A stretch of DNA of 64,000 nucleotides from Actinocatenispora sera. GTDB taxonomy: Bacteria; Actinomycetota; Actinomycetes; Mycobacteriales; Micromonosporaceae. This document shows, piece after piece, positions 1 through 8,131 of this stretch (positions are counted from its first letter, which is position 1; each line of letters begins with the position of its first letter). The notes below the pieces were generated by a model. That model was given only the letters and a program-made list of their open reading frames with translations, made no database searches and was not told the DNA's origin. The position numbers and the translations under genes were made by a program. Location of the stretch: the NCBI RefSeq assembly GCF_018324685.1, contig NZ_AP023354.1, positions 3,286,001 through 3,350,000 of the forward strand, in the 5' to 3' direction.

Positions 1-429
1 CGGGCGTACCTGCCGGTGCGGGCCAACGGCGCCACGGTCGTGGCGACCGACCAGCACGGCAACCCGGCGCTGCTGCGGTACCGGGTGGGTGCCGGCGAGA
101 CGATCCTGTGCACGTACCCGTTGGAACACATGGCATCGAAGCAGGGCCGGGTCAATCCGGAGGACACCCATCGGATCTACGACGCGCTGGCCACGGTGGC
201 CGGCGTTTCTCGTGCGGTGACGGTCGACGATCCGAGCGTGTTCACCGACGTGCTGGAGCACACCGACGGGCGGCGGTTCGTCTGGTTCGTCAGCCAGCAC
301 GCGGCCGAGCACAAGGTGACCCCGGTACTGCCCGGTGGCGGCACGCTGCGCCCGATCGGTGGCGGCGAGCCGGTGTCGCAGTTCACCCTGCCGGCGTACG
401 GCGTCGGCGTGTATGCGCTGGAGGTCTGA
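1..429 (+). CDS. Glycoside hydrolase C-terminus (GH5-like), cut by window edge
   Basis: This is the last 142 codons of a gene that starts before the window; the frame is open from base 1. The visible part has no catalytic motif. It reads as a terminal beta-sandwich: a segment with GETILCTYPLEHMA, then VTVDDPSVFTDVLEHTDGRRF and a closing PAYGVGVYALEV. From memory this resembles the end of actinobacterial GH5-like endo-beta-mannosidase/cellulase-superfamily proteins, but the family call is an inference. The stop codon lies one base before the GTG of the GH1 gene, so the two are almost certainly co-transcribed and act on the same glycosides. A trimming domain of a GH42 or GH2 enzyme is an alternative. 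Confidence 0.5.
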   Translation, partial: RAYLPVRANGATVVATDQHGNPALLRYRVGAGETILCTYPLEHMASKQGRVNPEDTHRIYDALATVAGVSRAVTVDDPSVFTDVLEHTDGRRFVWFVSQHAAEHKVTPVLPGGGTLRPIGGGEPVSQFTLPAYGVGVYALEV

Positions 430-430
430 C

Positions 431-1807
431 GTGACCGGGCAACTTCCCCGTCTCCCCAAGGGTTTCCTGTTCGGCGCGGCCACCGCGTCGTACCAGATCG
501 AGGGCGCCGTCGATGCCGACGGCCGCGGACCGTCCATCTGGGACACGTTCGCGCACACCCCGGGCGCCGTCGCCGGTGGCGACACCGGCGACGTGGCCTG
601 CGACCACTACCACCGGTACGCCGAGGACGTCGAGCTGCTCAAGCAGCTCGGCGCCGGCGCGTACCGCTTCTCGATCGCCTGGCCGCGGATCCAGCCGGAC
701 GGCAAGGGCGGCGTCAACGCGGCCGGGCTGGACTTCTACCAGCGGTTGGTCGACGAGCTGATCGACGCCGGCATCACCCCGATGGCGACGCTGTACCACT
801 GGGACCTGCCGCAGCCGCTGGAGGACGCCGGCGGTTGGCGGGAGCGCGACACCGCGGAGCGGTTCGCCGACTACGCGGCGATCGTGCACGAGGCGCTGGC
901 CGACCGGGTGCCGTACTGGATCACCCTGAACGAGCCGTTCTGCAGCTCGTTCATCGGGTACGCCGAGGGCCGGCACGCGCCGGGCGCCCGGGAGGGCCAC
1001 GGCGCGCTCGCCGCCGCACACCACCTGCTCGTCGCCCACGGCCTCGCGGTACGGGCGATGCGCGCGCAGCGCAAGAACGACGAGCGGTTCGGCATCACGC
1101 TCAACATGAACCACGTGACGCCGGCGACCGACGCGCCGGCCGACGTAGCCGCCGCCGCCCGGGCCGAGCTGCTGGCCAACCGGGTCTTCTCCGACCCGGT
1201 CCTCGCCGGTCGATACCCGGAGGGCGAGGTCGAGCTGTGGGGCGAGATCAGCGACTTCTCCTTCCGCCGCGACGGTGACCTGGCACTCGCGCACGAGCCG
1301 ATCGACTTCCTCGGCGTGAACAACTACTTCCCGCAGTACGCCAAGGACGCGCCGTCGCAGGAGCCGGACCTGTCCCGCCGGGTGGCCACCGACATCGGGG
1401 TGGTCGACGTGCCGCCGGGGAGCCTGCCGCAGACCGCGATGCCGTGGCCGGCCGAGCCGGACGGGCTGCGCCGGCTGCTCGTCTGGCTGCGCGACACGTA
1501 CCGGGACCTCCCGCCGATCTACATCACCGAGAACGGCGCGGCCTACCCGGACACCGTCGCCGACGGCGCGGTCGACGACCGGGCGCGGATCGGTTACCTG
1601 GACGGGCACCTGCGCGCCGTCGGCCAGGCGATCGAGGCGGGCGTGGACGTGCGCGGCTACTTCTGCTGGTCGCTGCTGGACAACTTCGAGTGGGCGTACG
1701 GCTATGCCAAGCGGTTCGGCCTGATCTACGTCGACTACCAGACGCAGCAACGCATCCCGAAGGCCAGCTACCACTGGTACCGCCAGCTGATCGAGCAGCA
1801 CGCCTGA
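431..1807 (+). CDS. GH1 family beta-glucosidase (or beta-galactosidase)
   Basis: A 458-residue retaining glycosidase that removes terminal beta-linked sugars from short glycosides in the cytoplasm. Length and order fit GH1: the N-terminal PKGFLFGAATASYQIEG signature, the acid/base glutamate in TLNEP (about E168) and the nucleophile in ITENG (about E367), followed by the usual C-terminal YFCWSLLDNFEW. There is no signal peptide, so it works on imported disaccharides. I chose the GTG one base after the previous stop because MTGQLPRLPKGF is the normal GH1 beginning; the frame stays open upstream but only in shadow of the previous gene. Function is firm; substrate is not. Confidence 0.93.
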   Translation: MTGQLPRLPKGFLFGAATASYQIEGAVDADGRGPSIWDTFAHTPGAVAGGDTGDVACDHYHRYAEDVELLKQLGAGAYRFSIAWPRIQPDGKGGVNAAGLDFYQRLVDELIDAGITPMATLYHWDLPQPLEDAGGWRERDTAERFADYAAIVHEALADRVPYWITLNEPFCSSFIGYAEGRHAPGAREGHGALAAAHHLLVAHGLAVRAMRAQRKNDERFGITLNMNHVTPATDAPADVAAAARAELLANRVFSDPVLAGRYPEGEVELWGEISDFSFRRDGDLALAHEPIDFLGVNNYFPQYAKDAPSQEPDLSRRVATDIGVVDVPPGSLPQTAMPWPAEPDGLRRLLVWLRDTYRDLPPIYITENGAAYPDTVADGAVDDRARIGYLDGHLRAVGQAIEAGVDVRGYFCWSLLDNFEWAYGYAKRFGLIYVDYQTQQRIPKASYHWYRQLIEQHA

Positions 1808-1817
1808 CCCCCGGCCG

Positions 1818-1869
1818 CCCCGTTGATCACGATGGTGCCGCCGGTACGCGCGGCCCGTGGTCAACGGGG
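1818..1869. terminator. Stem-loop in the convergent GH1/ROK gap
   Basis: Arms CCCCGTTGATCAC (1818-1830) and GTGGTCAACGGGG (1857-1869) pair at 12 of 13 positions, with a 26-base loop. The stem covers the ROK stop codon, and the GH1 gene ends only 10 bases before it, so it could end transcription in both directions. There is no T tail. The GTTGATCA core recurs at other gene ends in the window. Confidence 0.4.
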
Positions 1870-3251
1870 TGGGCGGTGGCGAACAGGTCGTCGCGCAGCA
1901 GGTCGAGGGCGGTGAGGACGGCGCCGCGGCGCGCCGGATCACCGGTGACGGTGCCGGCCAGTACCTGGGTGGGCAGCGGGATCGCGGCGGCGACCTCGGC
2001 GGCGACCGCCTCGGCCAGCGGGGCGCCGCCGGCGTGGCCGATCGGCCCGCCGAGCACGACGGTGCCCGGGTCGAGCACCGCGCACAGTCCGACCACCGCG
2101 ACCGCCACCAGCTCGGCCAGCTCGGCCAGGAACTCGGGTGTCTCGACCGCGGCGCGCACCGCGTCGATCGGTTCGGCCGGGGGAGCACCCGGCAGGTACC
2201 GGGCCGCGACGGCGGCCAGCGCCGGCCCACCGATCAGGCTCTGCAGCCCGTGCGGCGGCCGCTCCGGCCCACCGGTCCGGTTCTGCGGGCCATGGGACCG
2301 CCGATCCGGCCCGTCCCGGTCCGGCAGCTCACCCGGCGCCCGACCCGGGCGGTACGGCAGGTAGCCGATCTCGCCGGCGCCGCCGGACGCGCCGCGATGC
2401 ATCCGCCCGCCCAGCAGCACCGCGACCCCGACCCCCGAGCCGAGCGACAGCAGGCAGAAGGTGTCGGTACCGCGGGCGGCGCCGATCCGGTGCTCGGCGA
2501 CGCCGGCCAGGTTGACCTCGTTGTCCACCAGCACCGGTACGCCCAGCCGCTCGTGCAGCGCCGAGCGCAGGTCACCGTGCCAGCCGGGCAGCCCGGCCGC
2601 GAACGTCACCGCGCCGCTGCCCGGATCGACCAGCCCCGGCGTACCGACCGCGACCGCCCCGAGCGGAGCTCGCCTGCCGAGCGCGCGGTCCTCTCCCGCC
2701 GGCGGCAGCCGCGCACCGGTGAGCGCCCGGCCCTCGCCCGTCAGCGGCGCCCGGCCCTCTTCCGCCGGCGCGGGCCTCGCGCCGGCGGGTGCGCGGCCCT
2801 CTCCCGCCCGCGTGCCCACGGTCGTGGCGGGGCGCCCGGTTGCCGCGGCCGATGCGGGGCGCTCGGTGGCCGCGAGCGCGGCGAGTACCTGCGACGTCGG
2901 GTCGGCGCCCGGGTCGACCGGCACTTCCGCGGTGCCGACGGTACGGCCGGTCGCGTCGGCCCGGGTGACCACGATGCGGTGGGTGTCGACGGCGACGCCG
3001 GCCACGTGCGCACGATCCGGCAGTACCCCGTACAGGGCCGCGTTGGGGCCGCGGCGCTCGGCGCCGGACTCGCCGAGCCGGCCGATGAGCCCGCCGGCGG
3101 CGAGCCGGTCGATCAGGTCGGCGACGGTGGGCCGGGACAGCCCGGTCAGCGCGCGCAGCTGGGTGCGGGTGAGCGGGCCGCGATCGAGCAGCAGCTGGTA
3201 GGCGCTGCGGTCGTTGATCAGCCGCGCGGTGCGCGGTGTCGCCGGTGGCAC
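1827..3251 (-). CDS. ROK family transcriptional repressor with expanded linker
   Basis: A 474-residue sugar-responsive repressor. Residues 1-65 form a winged helix-turn-helix (LTRTQLRALTGLSRPTVADLIDRL); the rest is a ROK sugar-kinase-like fold with AVAVGTPGLVD, VDNEVNLAGVAEH and LLSLGSGVGVAVLLGG. The cysteine zinc motif of many ROK proteins is absent. It is about 80 residues longer than usual owing to a Gly/Ala/Arg/Pro-rich stretch at about residues 140-190 built of four GEGRA-like repeats, encoded by imperfect 20-base DNA repeats at 2681-2810, plus a second insert near residues 300-325. The GTG start follows a GGGGG ribosome site. It is divergent from the GH20 gene and convergent with GH1, so it probably controls this sugar cluster. 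Confidence 0.88.
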   Translation of the reverse strand: MPPATPRTARLINDRSAYQLLLDRGPLTRTQLRALTGLSRPTVADLIDRLAAGGLIGRLGESGAERRGPNAALYGVLPDRAHVAGVAVDTHRIVVTRADATGRTVGTAEVPVDPGADPTSQVLAALAATERPASAAATGRPATTVGTRAGEGRAPAGARPAPAEEGRAPLTGEGRALTGARLPPAGEDRALGRRAPLGAVAVGTPGLVDPGSGAVTFAAGLPGWHGDLRSALHERLGVPVLVDNEVNLAGVAEHRIGAARGTDTFCLLSLGSGVGVAVLLGGRMHRGASGGAGEIGYLPYRPGRAPGELPDRDGPDRRSHGPQNRTGGPERPPHGLQSLIGGPALAAVAARYLPGAPPAEPIDAVRAAVETPEFLAELAELVAVAVVGLCAVLDPGTVVLGGPIGHAGGAPLAEAVAAEVAAAIPLPTQVLAGTVTGDPARRGAVLTALDLLRDDLFATAHPVDHGPRVPAAPS

Positions 3252-3440
3252 GGCCCGACCCCCTTTTCAGCAGGAACCCTCCCTGTTAGTTTCTGATCGT
3301 ACGACGGCGGCGCCCCCGGCACCGCCCCGCCCGTCCGCCCCGGCACCACGGCACCCGCCCGGTTCCGGGCGCACGGATGCCCGGTCACACCGGGAGACCC
3401 GCACGACCGACGAGACACTCCCCGCCGCGGAGGAGACCGC
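3252..3440. promoter_or_regulatory. Divergent promoter region of ROK repressor and GH20
   Basis: This 189-base gap holds the promoters of both genes. The only AT-rich part is 3283-3302, containing TTAGTTTCTGATCGTA, flanked by a partly matching CAGGAA element at 3270-3276. ROK repressors commonly bind AT-rich inverted repeats, so this is the best operator candidate, although no perfect palindrome is seen. A GGAGGAG ribosome site precedes the GH20 ATG. Confidence 0.45.
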
Positions 3441-5069
3441 ATGACCGACCGGTACGAGACCCTGGTTCCCCGAGCGCGCGAGGCCCGACGGCTTCCCGGC
3501 ACGCTCACCCTGACCGCCGACACCCGGCTGACCGGCCCGGACGAGGCGACCGAACCGGTACGCCGGCTGCTCGCCCCGCTCGGCCTGCCGCTGCGCCCCA
3601 CCGGCGACGGCACCGAGATCGCCGTCGGGTTCGACGCCACGATCACCGACCCCGAGGGCTACCGGCTGCACGTCGGTACCGCCGGGGTCACCCTCACCGC
3701 CGCCGGCGTCGACGGCCTGCGGCACGGCGTACGGACGCTGCGGCAGCTGCTGCCGGACGCGGCCTGGCGTGCCGCCTCGGCCGGTACCGGGTGGACGCTG
3801 GACTGCGGCGAGGTCGCGGACGCGCCCGCGCTGCCGTGGCGCGGCGGGATGCTCGACGTGTCCCGGCACTTCCTGCCCAAGCGGGAGGTGCTGCGCTACC
3901 TCGACCTGTTCGCCATGCACGGGTTGAACCGGCTGCACCTGCACCTGTCCGACGACCAGGGGTGGCGGGTGCAGTCCGCGCGGTACCCGAAGCTGACCGA
4001 ACTCGGCGCGCACCGGCCCGGCAGCCAGGTCGGCCGGACCCGGGACGGCAGCCACGACCACGTCCCGCACGGCGGCTACTACACCCTGGACGACCTGGCC
4101 GAGATCAACGCGTACGCGACCGGGCTCGGCGTCACCGTGGTGCCCGAGCTCGACCTGCCCGGGCACGCGTCCGCGCTGCTCGCCGCCTATCCCGAGTACG
4201 GCATCGGCACGCACCGGGTGCTCACCGGCTGGGGCATCTCGGCCGGCGTGGTCACCCCGCTGCCGCGCACCCTGGCGTTCCTCGGCGAGGTGCTGGACGA
4301 GCTGACCGAGGCGCTACCGGTGCCGTACGTGCACCTCGGCGGCGACGAGTGCGTGCTGCGCGACTGGGCCGCGGACGCCGAAGTGATGGGGTACCTCGCC
4401 GAGCAGGGGATCACCGAACCGGTCGGCGGGCACGGGTACTTCCTGCGCCGCCTCGGCGAGCACCTGGCCGCCGGCGGCCGCCGGATGGTGGTGTGGGACG
4501 AGGGTTTCGTCACCGGCGGGATGCTGCCCGACTCGATCGTCACCGCCTGGCGCGGCTCGTCGGTGGGCCGGCGCGCCGCAGCCGCCGGGTACGACGTGGT
4601 GCGCAGCCCCGTCTACCCGACGTATCTGGACTACGACCAGTCCGACGGGCCGGACGAGCCGCTGGCGATCGGCGGGCCGCTCACCCTCGACGACGTCGCC
4701 GCCTTCGATCCGGTACCGGCCGACTGGGCCGCGGCCGAGCGCGAGCACGTGCTCGGTGTGCAGTTCCAGGCCTGGTCGGAGTACATCCCGGACGCCCGGC
4801 ACCTGGACTACCTGGTGTTCCCGCGGGCCTGCGCGCTGGCCGACGTGGCCTGGACCGGCGCACCGGCGACGCGGCTGACCGAGCGGCTCGCCGCGCACCT
4901 GCCGCGGCTGGACGCGGCCGGCGTCGAGTACCGGCCGCTGACCGGTCCGCGGCCGTGGCAGGCCGGCGGTGACGGCCCGCGCCGGCGGGTCCCGGGCGCC
5001 GAGATGGCGAAGGTCCGCGAGCACCTGGAGCAGGTCTCCACCAGCGGCGACGCCGAGCAGAGCGCCTGA
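3441..5069 (+). CDS. GH20 beta-N-acetylhexosaminidase
   Basis: A 542-residue exo-hydrolase releasing GlcNAc/GalNAc from non-reducing ends by substrate-assisted catalysis. An N-terminal GH20b-type domain (about residues 1-125) precedes a TIM barrel starting at WRGGMLDVSRHFLPKREV, with HLHLSDDQGWR and the catalytic Asp-Glu pair in HLGGDEC (D302, E303). A late aromatic site is in VQFQAWSEYI. It lacks a signal peptide, so it should act on imported amino-sugar oligosaccharides such as chitobiose. Start is an ATG with a strong GGAGGAG site. Divergent from the ROK gene, hence likely repressed by it. A 21-base-pair hairpin follows the stop. Confidence 0.93.
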   Translation: MTDRYETLVPRAREARRLPGTLTLTADTRLTGPDEATEPVRRLLAPLGLPLRPTGDGTEIAVGFDATITDPEGYRLHVGTAGVTLTAAGVDGLRHGVRTLRQLLPDAAWRAASAGTGWTLDCGEVADAPALPWRGGMLDVSRHFLPKREVLRYLDLFAMHGLNRLHLHLSDDQGWRVQSARYPKLTELGAHRPGSQVGRTRDGSHDHVPHGGYYTLDDLAEINAYATGLGVTVVPELDLPGHASALLAAYPEYGIGTHRVLTGWGISAGVVTPLPRTLAFLGEVLDELTEALPVPYVHLGGDECVLRDWAADAEVMGYLAEQGITEPVGGHGYFLRRLGEHLAAGGRRMVVWDEGFVTGGMLPDSIVTAWRGSSVGRRAAAAGYDVVRSPVYPTYLDYDQSDGPDEPLAIGGPLTLDDVAAFDPVPADWAAAEREHVLGVQFQAWSEYIPDARHLDYLVFPRACALADVAWTGAPATRLTERLAAHLPRLDAAGVEYRPLTGPRPWQAGGDGPRRRVPGAEMAKVREHLEQVSTSGDAEQSA

Positions 5070-5076
5070 TCCGAAA

Positions 5077-5121
5077 CGCCGAACGCCGGCCCCCGCACTG
5101 TGCGGGGACCGGCGTTCGGCG
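5077..5121. terminator. Strong hairpin after GH20
   Basis: A 21-base stem (5077-5097 with 5101-5121) pairs at all but one position around a CTG loop, starting 7 bases after the GH20 stop. It has no T-run, as is usual for actinomycete terminators. It sits between convergent genes and could stop transcription from both sides. Its 3' arm is reused in the tandem repeats that follow. Confidence 0.75.
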
Positions 5122-5230
5122 TGCTGGCCGCGGGCTGTGCGGGGCCGGCGTTCGTTCGTGCTGGCCCGCGGTGCGGGGCCGGCGTTCGGCCGTGCTGGCC
5201 CGCGGTGCCGGGGACCGGCGGTCGTGCCGG
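5100..5230. repeat. Imperfect 34-37-base tandem repeat
   Basis: Four units, 5100-5136, 5137-5170, 5171-5204 and a diverged 5205-5230, each open with GTGCGGGG(A)CCGGCGTTCG and continue with GTGCTGGCC. The first unit is the 3' arm of the GH20 terminator, so the array looks like serial duplication of half a terminator. It fills the convergent gap and contains no gene. Confidence 0.75.
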
Positions 5231-5234
5231 TCGC

Positions 5235-6047
5235 TCAGGCGGCCAACAGCTGGTTCAGCCAGTCCGGCTTGTTCAGGTCGCTGATCTGGACCTGCTTGCC
5301 GTTCTGCACCACGGTCGGCGTGCCCTGGTAGCCGGCGGCCTGGAAGTCCTTCAACTGCTGCGCCGGATACTTCTTGTAGGTGCCGTCCTTGGCGATCTTG
5401 CTGATCTTGTCCTTGTCCGCACCGAGCCGGTCGGCCAGGTCGATCATCTGCTCGTCGGAGTAGCCGGGGCCGCCCTCGGCCGGCTGCTTGTGGTACAGGC
5501 TCCAGTGGAACTGCGCGAACTTGCCTTCGGCCACCGTGCCGAGCGCGATGTTCGCCGCCCGGTCGGAGTAGCCGGCCGGCGTCGAGCTGCCGTTGAGCAG
5601 ATCGACGATGTGGTACCGGACCTGCAACGTGCCACCGTTCAGGCCCTTCTGCAGCTCCGTGTGGCTACCGCGCTCCAGCTCGCCGCAGTACGGGCACATG
5701 AAGTCCTCGTAGATGTCGATCTTGACCTTGGCGCTGTCCTTGCCGGCCACCACCACGCCGTTGTCGAGCTTCACCGGATAGTTCGCGGTGATCGACTGGG
5801 CCGCGATCGTCTTCGGCTTGTTCGACTCGTACACCGCCCAGGACACCGCACCGACCACGACGATGAGCAGCACCGCGCAGATGGAGGCGGTGATGATGAT
5901 CCGATTTCGGCGCTGCCGCTCGGCGCGTGCCGCGGCGACCGCCTTCGCGGCCCTGGCCCGCTGCTTCGCCGTACCGCCGCCGCCCTTGCCCCGGTTCGCT
6001 CCGGCGGCCGGGGGGCTCGCGCTCTTCGGTTTGTTCTTGCTCGCCAT
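5235..6047 (-). CDS. Membrane-anchored DsbA-like thioredoxin-fold protein
   Basis: A 270-residue thiol-disulfide oxidoreductase. Residues 1-48 are a cytoplasmic tail rich in Lys, Arg, Gly and Ala; one membrane helix (about 49-70, ITASICAVLLIVVVGAV) follows; the rest is an extracellular DsbA/DSBA-like thioredoxin domain with a CPYC active site at C118-C121 (DFMCPYCGELE) and the cis-proline region GTPTVVQNGKQV. Proteins of this layout catalyse disulfide formation or exchange in secreted proteins of actinobacteria. The ATG follows a GGAGG site nine bases away. It stands alone, convergent with GH20, so its partner oxidase is not visible here. Family is firm; whether it oxidises or isomerises cannot be read. 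Confidence 0.85.
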   Translation of the reverse strand: MASKNKPKSASPPAAGANRGKGGGGTAKQRARAAKAVAAARAERQRRNRIIITASICAVLLIVVVGAVSWAVYESNKPKTIAAQSITANYPVKLDNGVVVAGKDSAKVKIDIYEDFMCPYCGELERGSHTELQKGLNGGTLQVRYHIVDLLNGSSTPAGYSDRAANIALGTVAEGKFAQFHWSLYHKQPAEGGPGYSDEQMIDLADRLGADKDKISKIAKDGTYKKYPAQQLKDFQAAGYQGTPTVVQNGKQVQISDLNKPDWLNQLLAA

Positions 6048-6499
6048 GTCGGGTTAATCCTCCGGGTGGTCCGTTGGCCGCTGCCATCGGTGGGTGCCGC
6101 TGACATCCATGGTGACCGGCGCCCGTGCGGACGCCCACGTCCGGTGTCCGGCACCCTCTGGGACGAGGTACGGTCCCCGTTCGGTTCCGGACGTGCGGGG
6201 AGACACAGGTCACGCCGCAGGTACGCTACCGCGCCACCCTGCGCCCGGCGGTACCGCACACCTGCCAGACGCCCGTACCGGGCCTGTCGGGCAATCCGGA
6301 CGCGCGACCGCTCTTCGCCGCGGATGTGGCCGTCCGGGTGGCGCGAAACCGCCCCGCGTTTCCTCGCCGGACCGCACAATCTAGAAGGTCCCACCGGATG
6401 AACCTCGACGTCGGCCAAGCCCAGCCATGGACCCGCCGGGCATCCGGCGCCGCCCGGTGGAGCCTCCATCGGTGCCCGCGATCGACGAAGGGTGTCGCG
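6048..6499. other. Gap between divergent genes, no gene seen
   Basis: This 452-base stretch separates the DsbA-like gene from the OB-fold gene. An open frame crosses it in the frame of the latter, but its residues (Arg/Pro-rich) show no family features. A 9-base inverted repeat, CACGTCCGG at 6136-6144 and CCGGACGTG at 6187-6195, lies 42 bases apart. An AT-rich spot (AATCTAGAAGG, 6380-6390) is the best promoter candidate for the downstream gene. Confidence 0.4.
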
Positions 6500-6901
6500 G
6501 TGAGCGTTTCCAATCTCTATCTCGGTCGACTGCCGGAGGACCCGGCACGGGAGTACAGCCTGGCCGGGGAGTCGGTGGCGAGCTTCGCGCTGCGCTGCCC
6601 GGTCTCCGCGGCCCCGGCGGGTGTCGGCCGGCCCGGCGAGGCCGAGGTGGTCGTCGCCGTGCAGGCCACCGGCGCACTCGCCGAGCAGGTACTGGGGCAG
6701 TTGCGGGCCGGCGATCGGGTGCTGGTGGCCGGCGCGCTCGCCGCGAGCCCGCCTGACCCGGACCGGCTCGGGGCGAGCGACGTGCGGGTGCACGCCCAGC
6801 ACGTCGGCCTCGACCTCGACACCGGCGGGTGGCACCGCGACCCGGTGCCCGTCGCGGTCGGCGAGACCGCCTCGACCGGGCATCCCGAGTACCACTGGTG
6901 A
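6500..6901 (+). CDS. Single-stranded DNA-binding (OB-fold) like protein
   Basis: A 133-residue protein. The central part (AEVVVAVQATGALAEQVLGQLRAGDRVLVAGALAAS then VRVHAQHVGLDLD) follows the strand-helix-strand pattern of the OB fold of Ssb proteins, with the typical LRAGDRVLVAG turn and a final strand mentioning position and lineage like Ssb paralogues of actinobacteria. The acidic DDDIPF tail of main replicative Ssb is absent (it ends GHPEYHW), so it is not the essential Ssb and may be an SsbB-like paralogue. GTG start chosen because MSVSNLYLGRL begins the first strand; GAAGGG lies upstream. A non-DNA-binding OB protein is possible. Confidence 0.55.
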   Translation: MSVSNLYLGRLPEDPAREYSLAGESVASFALRCPVSAAPAGVGRPGEAEVVVAVQATGALAEQVLGQLRAGDRVLVAGALAASPPDPDRLGASDVRVHAQHVGLDLDTGGWHRDPVPVAVGETASTGHPEYHW

Positions 6902-6977
6902 CCGCCGCCCGCCGGAGGCTGGGACGGCGGTAACCCGCTGTACCGGCGGCGATCCCCGACGGTACGGTGCGCAGGCG

Positions 6978-8111
6978 ATGGACGGTGCAGAACGACACGC
7001 CCGGGCCGCGGCCGTCGCCGCCGCCCGGTGCGTCGTGGTCAAGGTCGGTTCCTCGTCGCTGACCACCCGGGCCGGCGGCCTCGACCCGGCCCGGCTGGAC
7101 GCGCTGGTCGACGCGCTCGCCGCGCGCCGCGCCGCCGGCAGCGACGTCATCCTCGTCTCGTCCGGCGCGATCGCCGCCGGGCTCGCCCCGCTGGGTCTGG
7201 CCCGCCGACCGCGTGACCTCGCCACGCAGCAGGCGGCGGCCAGCGTCGGCCAGGTGGCGCTGACCCACCGGTATGCGAACTCGTTCGGCCGGTACGGCCA
7301 GCGGGTCGGCCAGGTGCTGCTCACCGTCGACGAGGTGATCCGCCGCAGTCGGTACCGCAACGCGTTGCGCACCCTGCACCGGCTGCTGGATCTCGGCGTG
7401 CTGCCGATCGTGAACGAGAACGACACCGTCGCCACCGAGGAGATCCGGTTCGGGGACAACGACCGGCTCGCCGCTCTGGTCGCCGCGCTGGTCCGGGCCG
7501 ACCTGCTGGTGCTGCTGTCCGATGTGGACGCGCTGTACGACGGGGACCCGCGCCGGCCCGACGCCCACCGGGTGGAGCTGGTACGCGGGCCGGACGACCT
7601 GGCGGGCATCGAGATCGGCGGTGCCGGGCGGGCCGGCCTCGGTACCGGGGGGATGGCCACCAAGGTCGACGCGGCCCGGATCGCCTCCGGCTCCGGTGTA
7701 CCGGTGGTGCTGACCGGGGCGCCGCTCGCCGCCGCGGCGCTGACCGGCGAGCCGGTCGGTACGTTCTTCGCCGCCGCGGCCCGCCGCCCCCGGCAGCGGC
7801 TGTTCTGGCTGGCGCACGCGACCACCCCGCGCGGCCGGCTGCACCTGGACGCCGGTGCCGTCGCCGCGGTGGTCGAGCGGCGCCTGTCGCTGCTGCCGGC
7901 CGGGGTGCACGCGGTCGAGGGCACCTTCACCGCCGGCGACCCGGTCGACCTGGTCGACGAGTCCGGCCGGCCGGTGGCCCGCGGCCTGGTCAACTACGAC
8001 GCCGCCGAACTGCCCCGGCTGCTCGGCCGCTCCACCCGGGAACTCGCCGCCGAACTCGGCACCTCGTACGAGCGGGAACTGATCCACCGCGACGACCTCG
8101 TCCTGCTCTGA
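6978..8111 (+). CDS. proB: Glutamate 5-kinase
   Basis: A 377-residue enzyme making gamma-glutamyl phosphate from glutamate and ATP, the first step of proline synthesis. The amino acid kinase domain shows VVVKVGSSSLTT near the start, VSSGAIAAG, VNENDTVA and the nucleotide-binding GTGGMATKVDAA; a C-terminal PUA domain (about residues 275-370, VVERRLSLLPAGVHAVEG through ARGLVNYDA) is present as in most long forms. ATG chosen because it gives the usual family start; TACGGT lies nine bases upstream, a possible -10 box with no clear ribosome site. In many actinobacteria proB follows obg directly; here it is more than 50 kb from obg in the window and 3.6 kb before proA. Confidence 0.96.
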   Translation: MDGAERHARAAAVAAARCVVVKVGSSSLTTRAGGLDPARLDALVDALAARRAAGSDVILVSSGAIAAGLAPLGLARRPRDLATQQAAASVGQVALTHRYANSFGRYGQRVGQVLLTVDEVIRRSRYRNALRTLHRLLDLGVLPIVNENDTVATEEIRFGDNDRLAALVAALVRADLLVLLSDVDALYDGDPRRPDAHRVELVRGPDDLAGIEIGGAGRAGLGTGGMATKVDAARIASGSGVPVVLTGAPLAAAALTGEPVGTFFAAAARRPRQRLFWLAHATTPRGRLHLDAGAVAAVVERRLSLLPAGVHAVEGTFTAGDPVDLVDESGRPVARGLVNYDAAELPRLLGRSTRELAAELGTSYERELIHRDDLVLL

Positions 8112-8118
8112 CCCGGAT

Positions 8119-8131
8119 TACCCTGTCTGGC
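8119..8131 (+). promoter_or_regulatory. Leaderless-type -10 box for the DinB-like gene
   Basis: TACCCT (8119-8124) followed by a 7-base spacer directly before the ATG at 8132, with no ribosome site. This spacing places the transcript start on the first base of the start codon. Confidence 0.55.

Noticed and set aside
383-2230. Long antisense frame opposite the GH1 gene
   Set aside because: High-GC codon bias produces open frames on the other strand; many such frames across the window show the same Arg/Ala/Pro-rich composition and were left out.
6136-6195. Inverted repeat CACGTCCGG/CCGGACGTG as an operator
   Set aside because: The arms are only 9 bases and 42 bases apart in very GC-rich DNA, within what chance gives.
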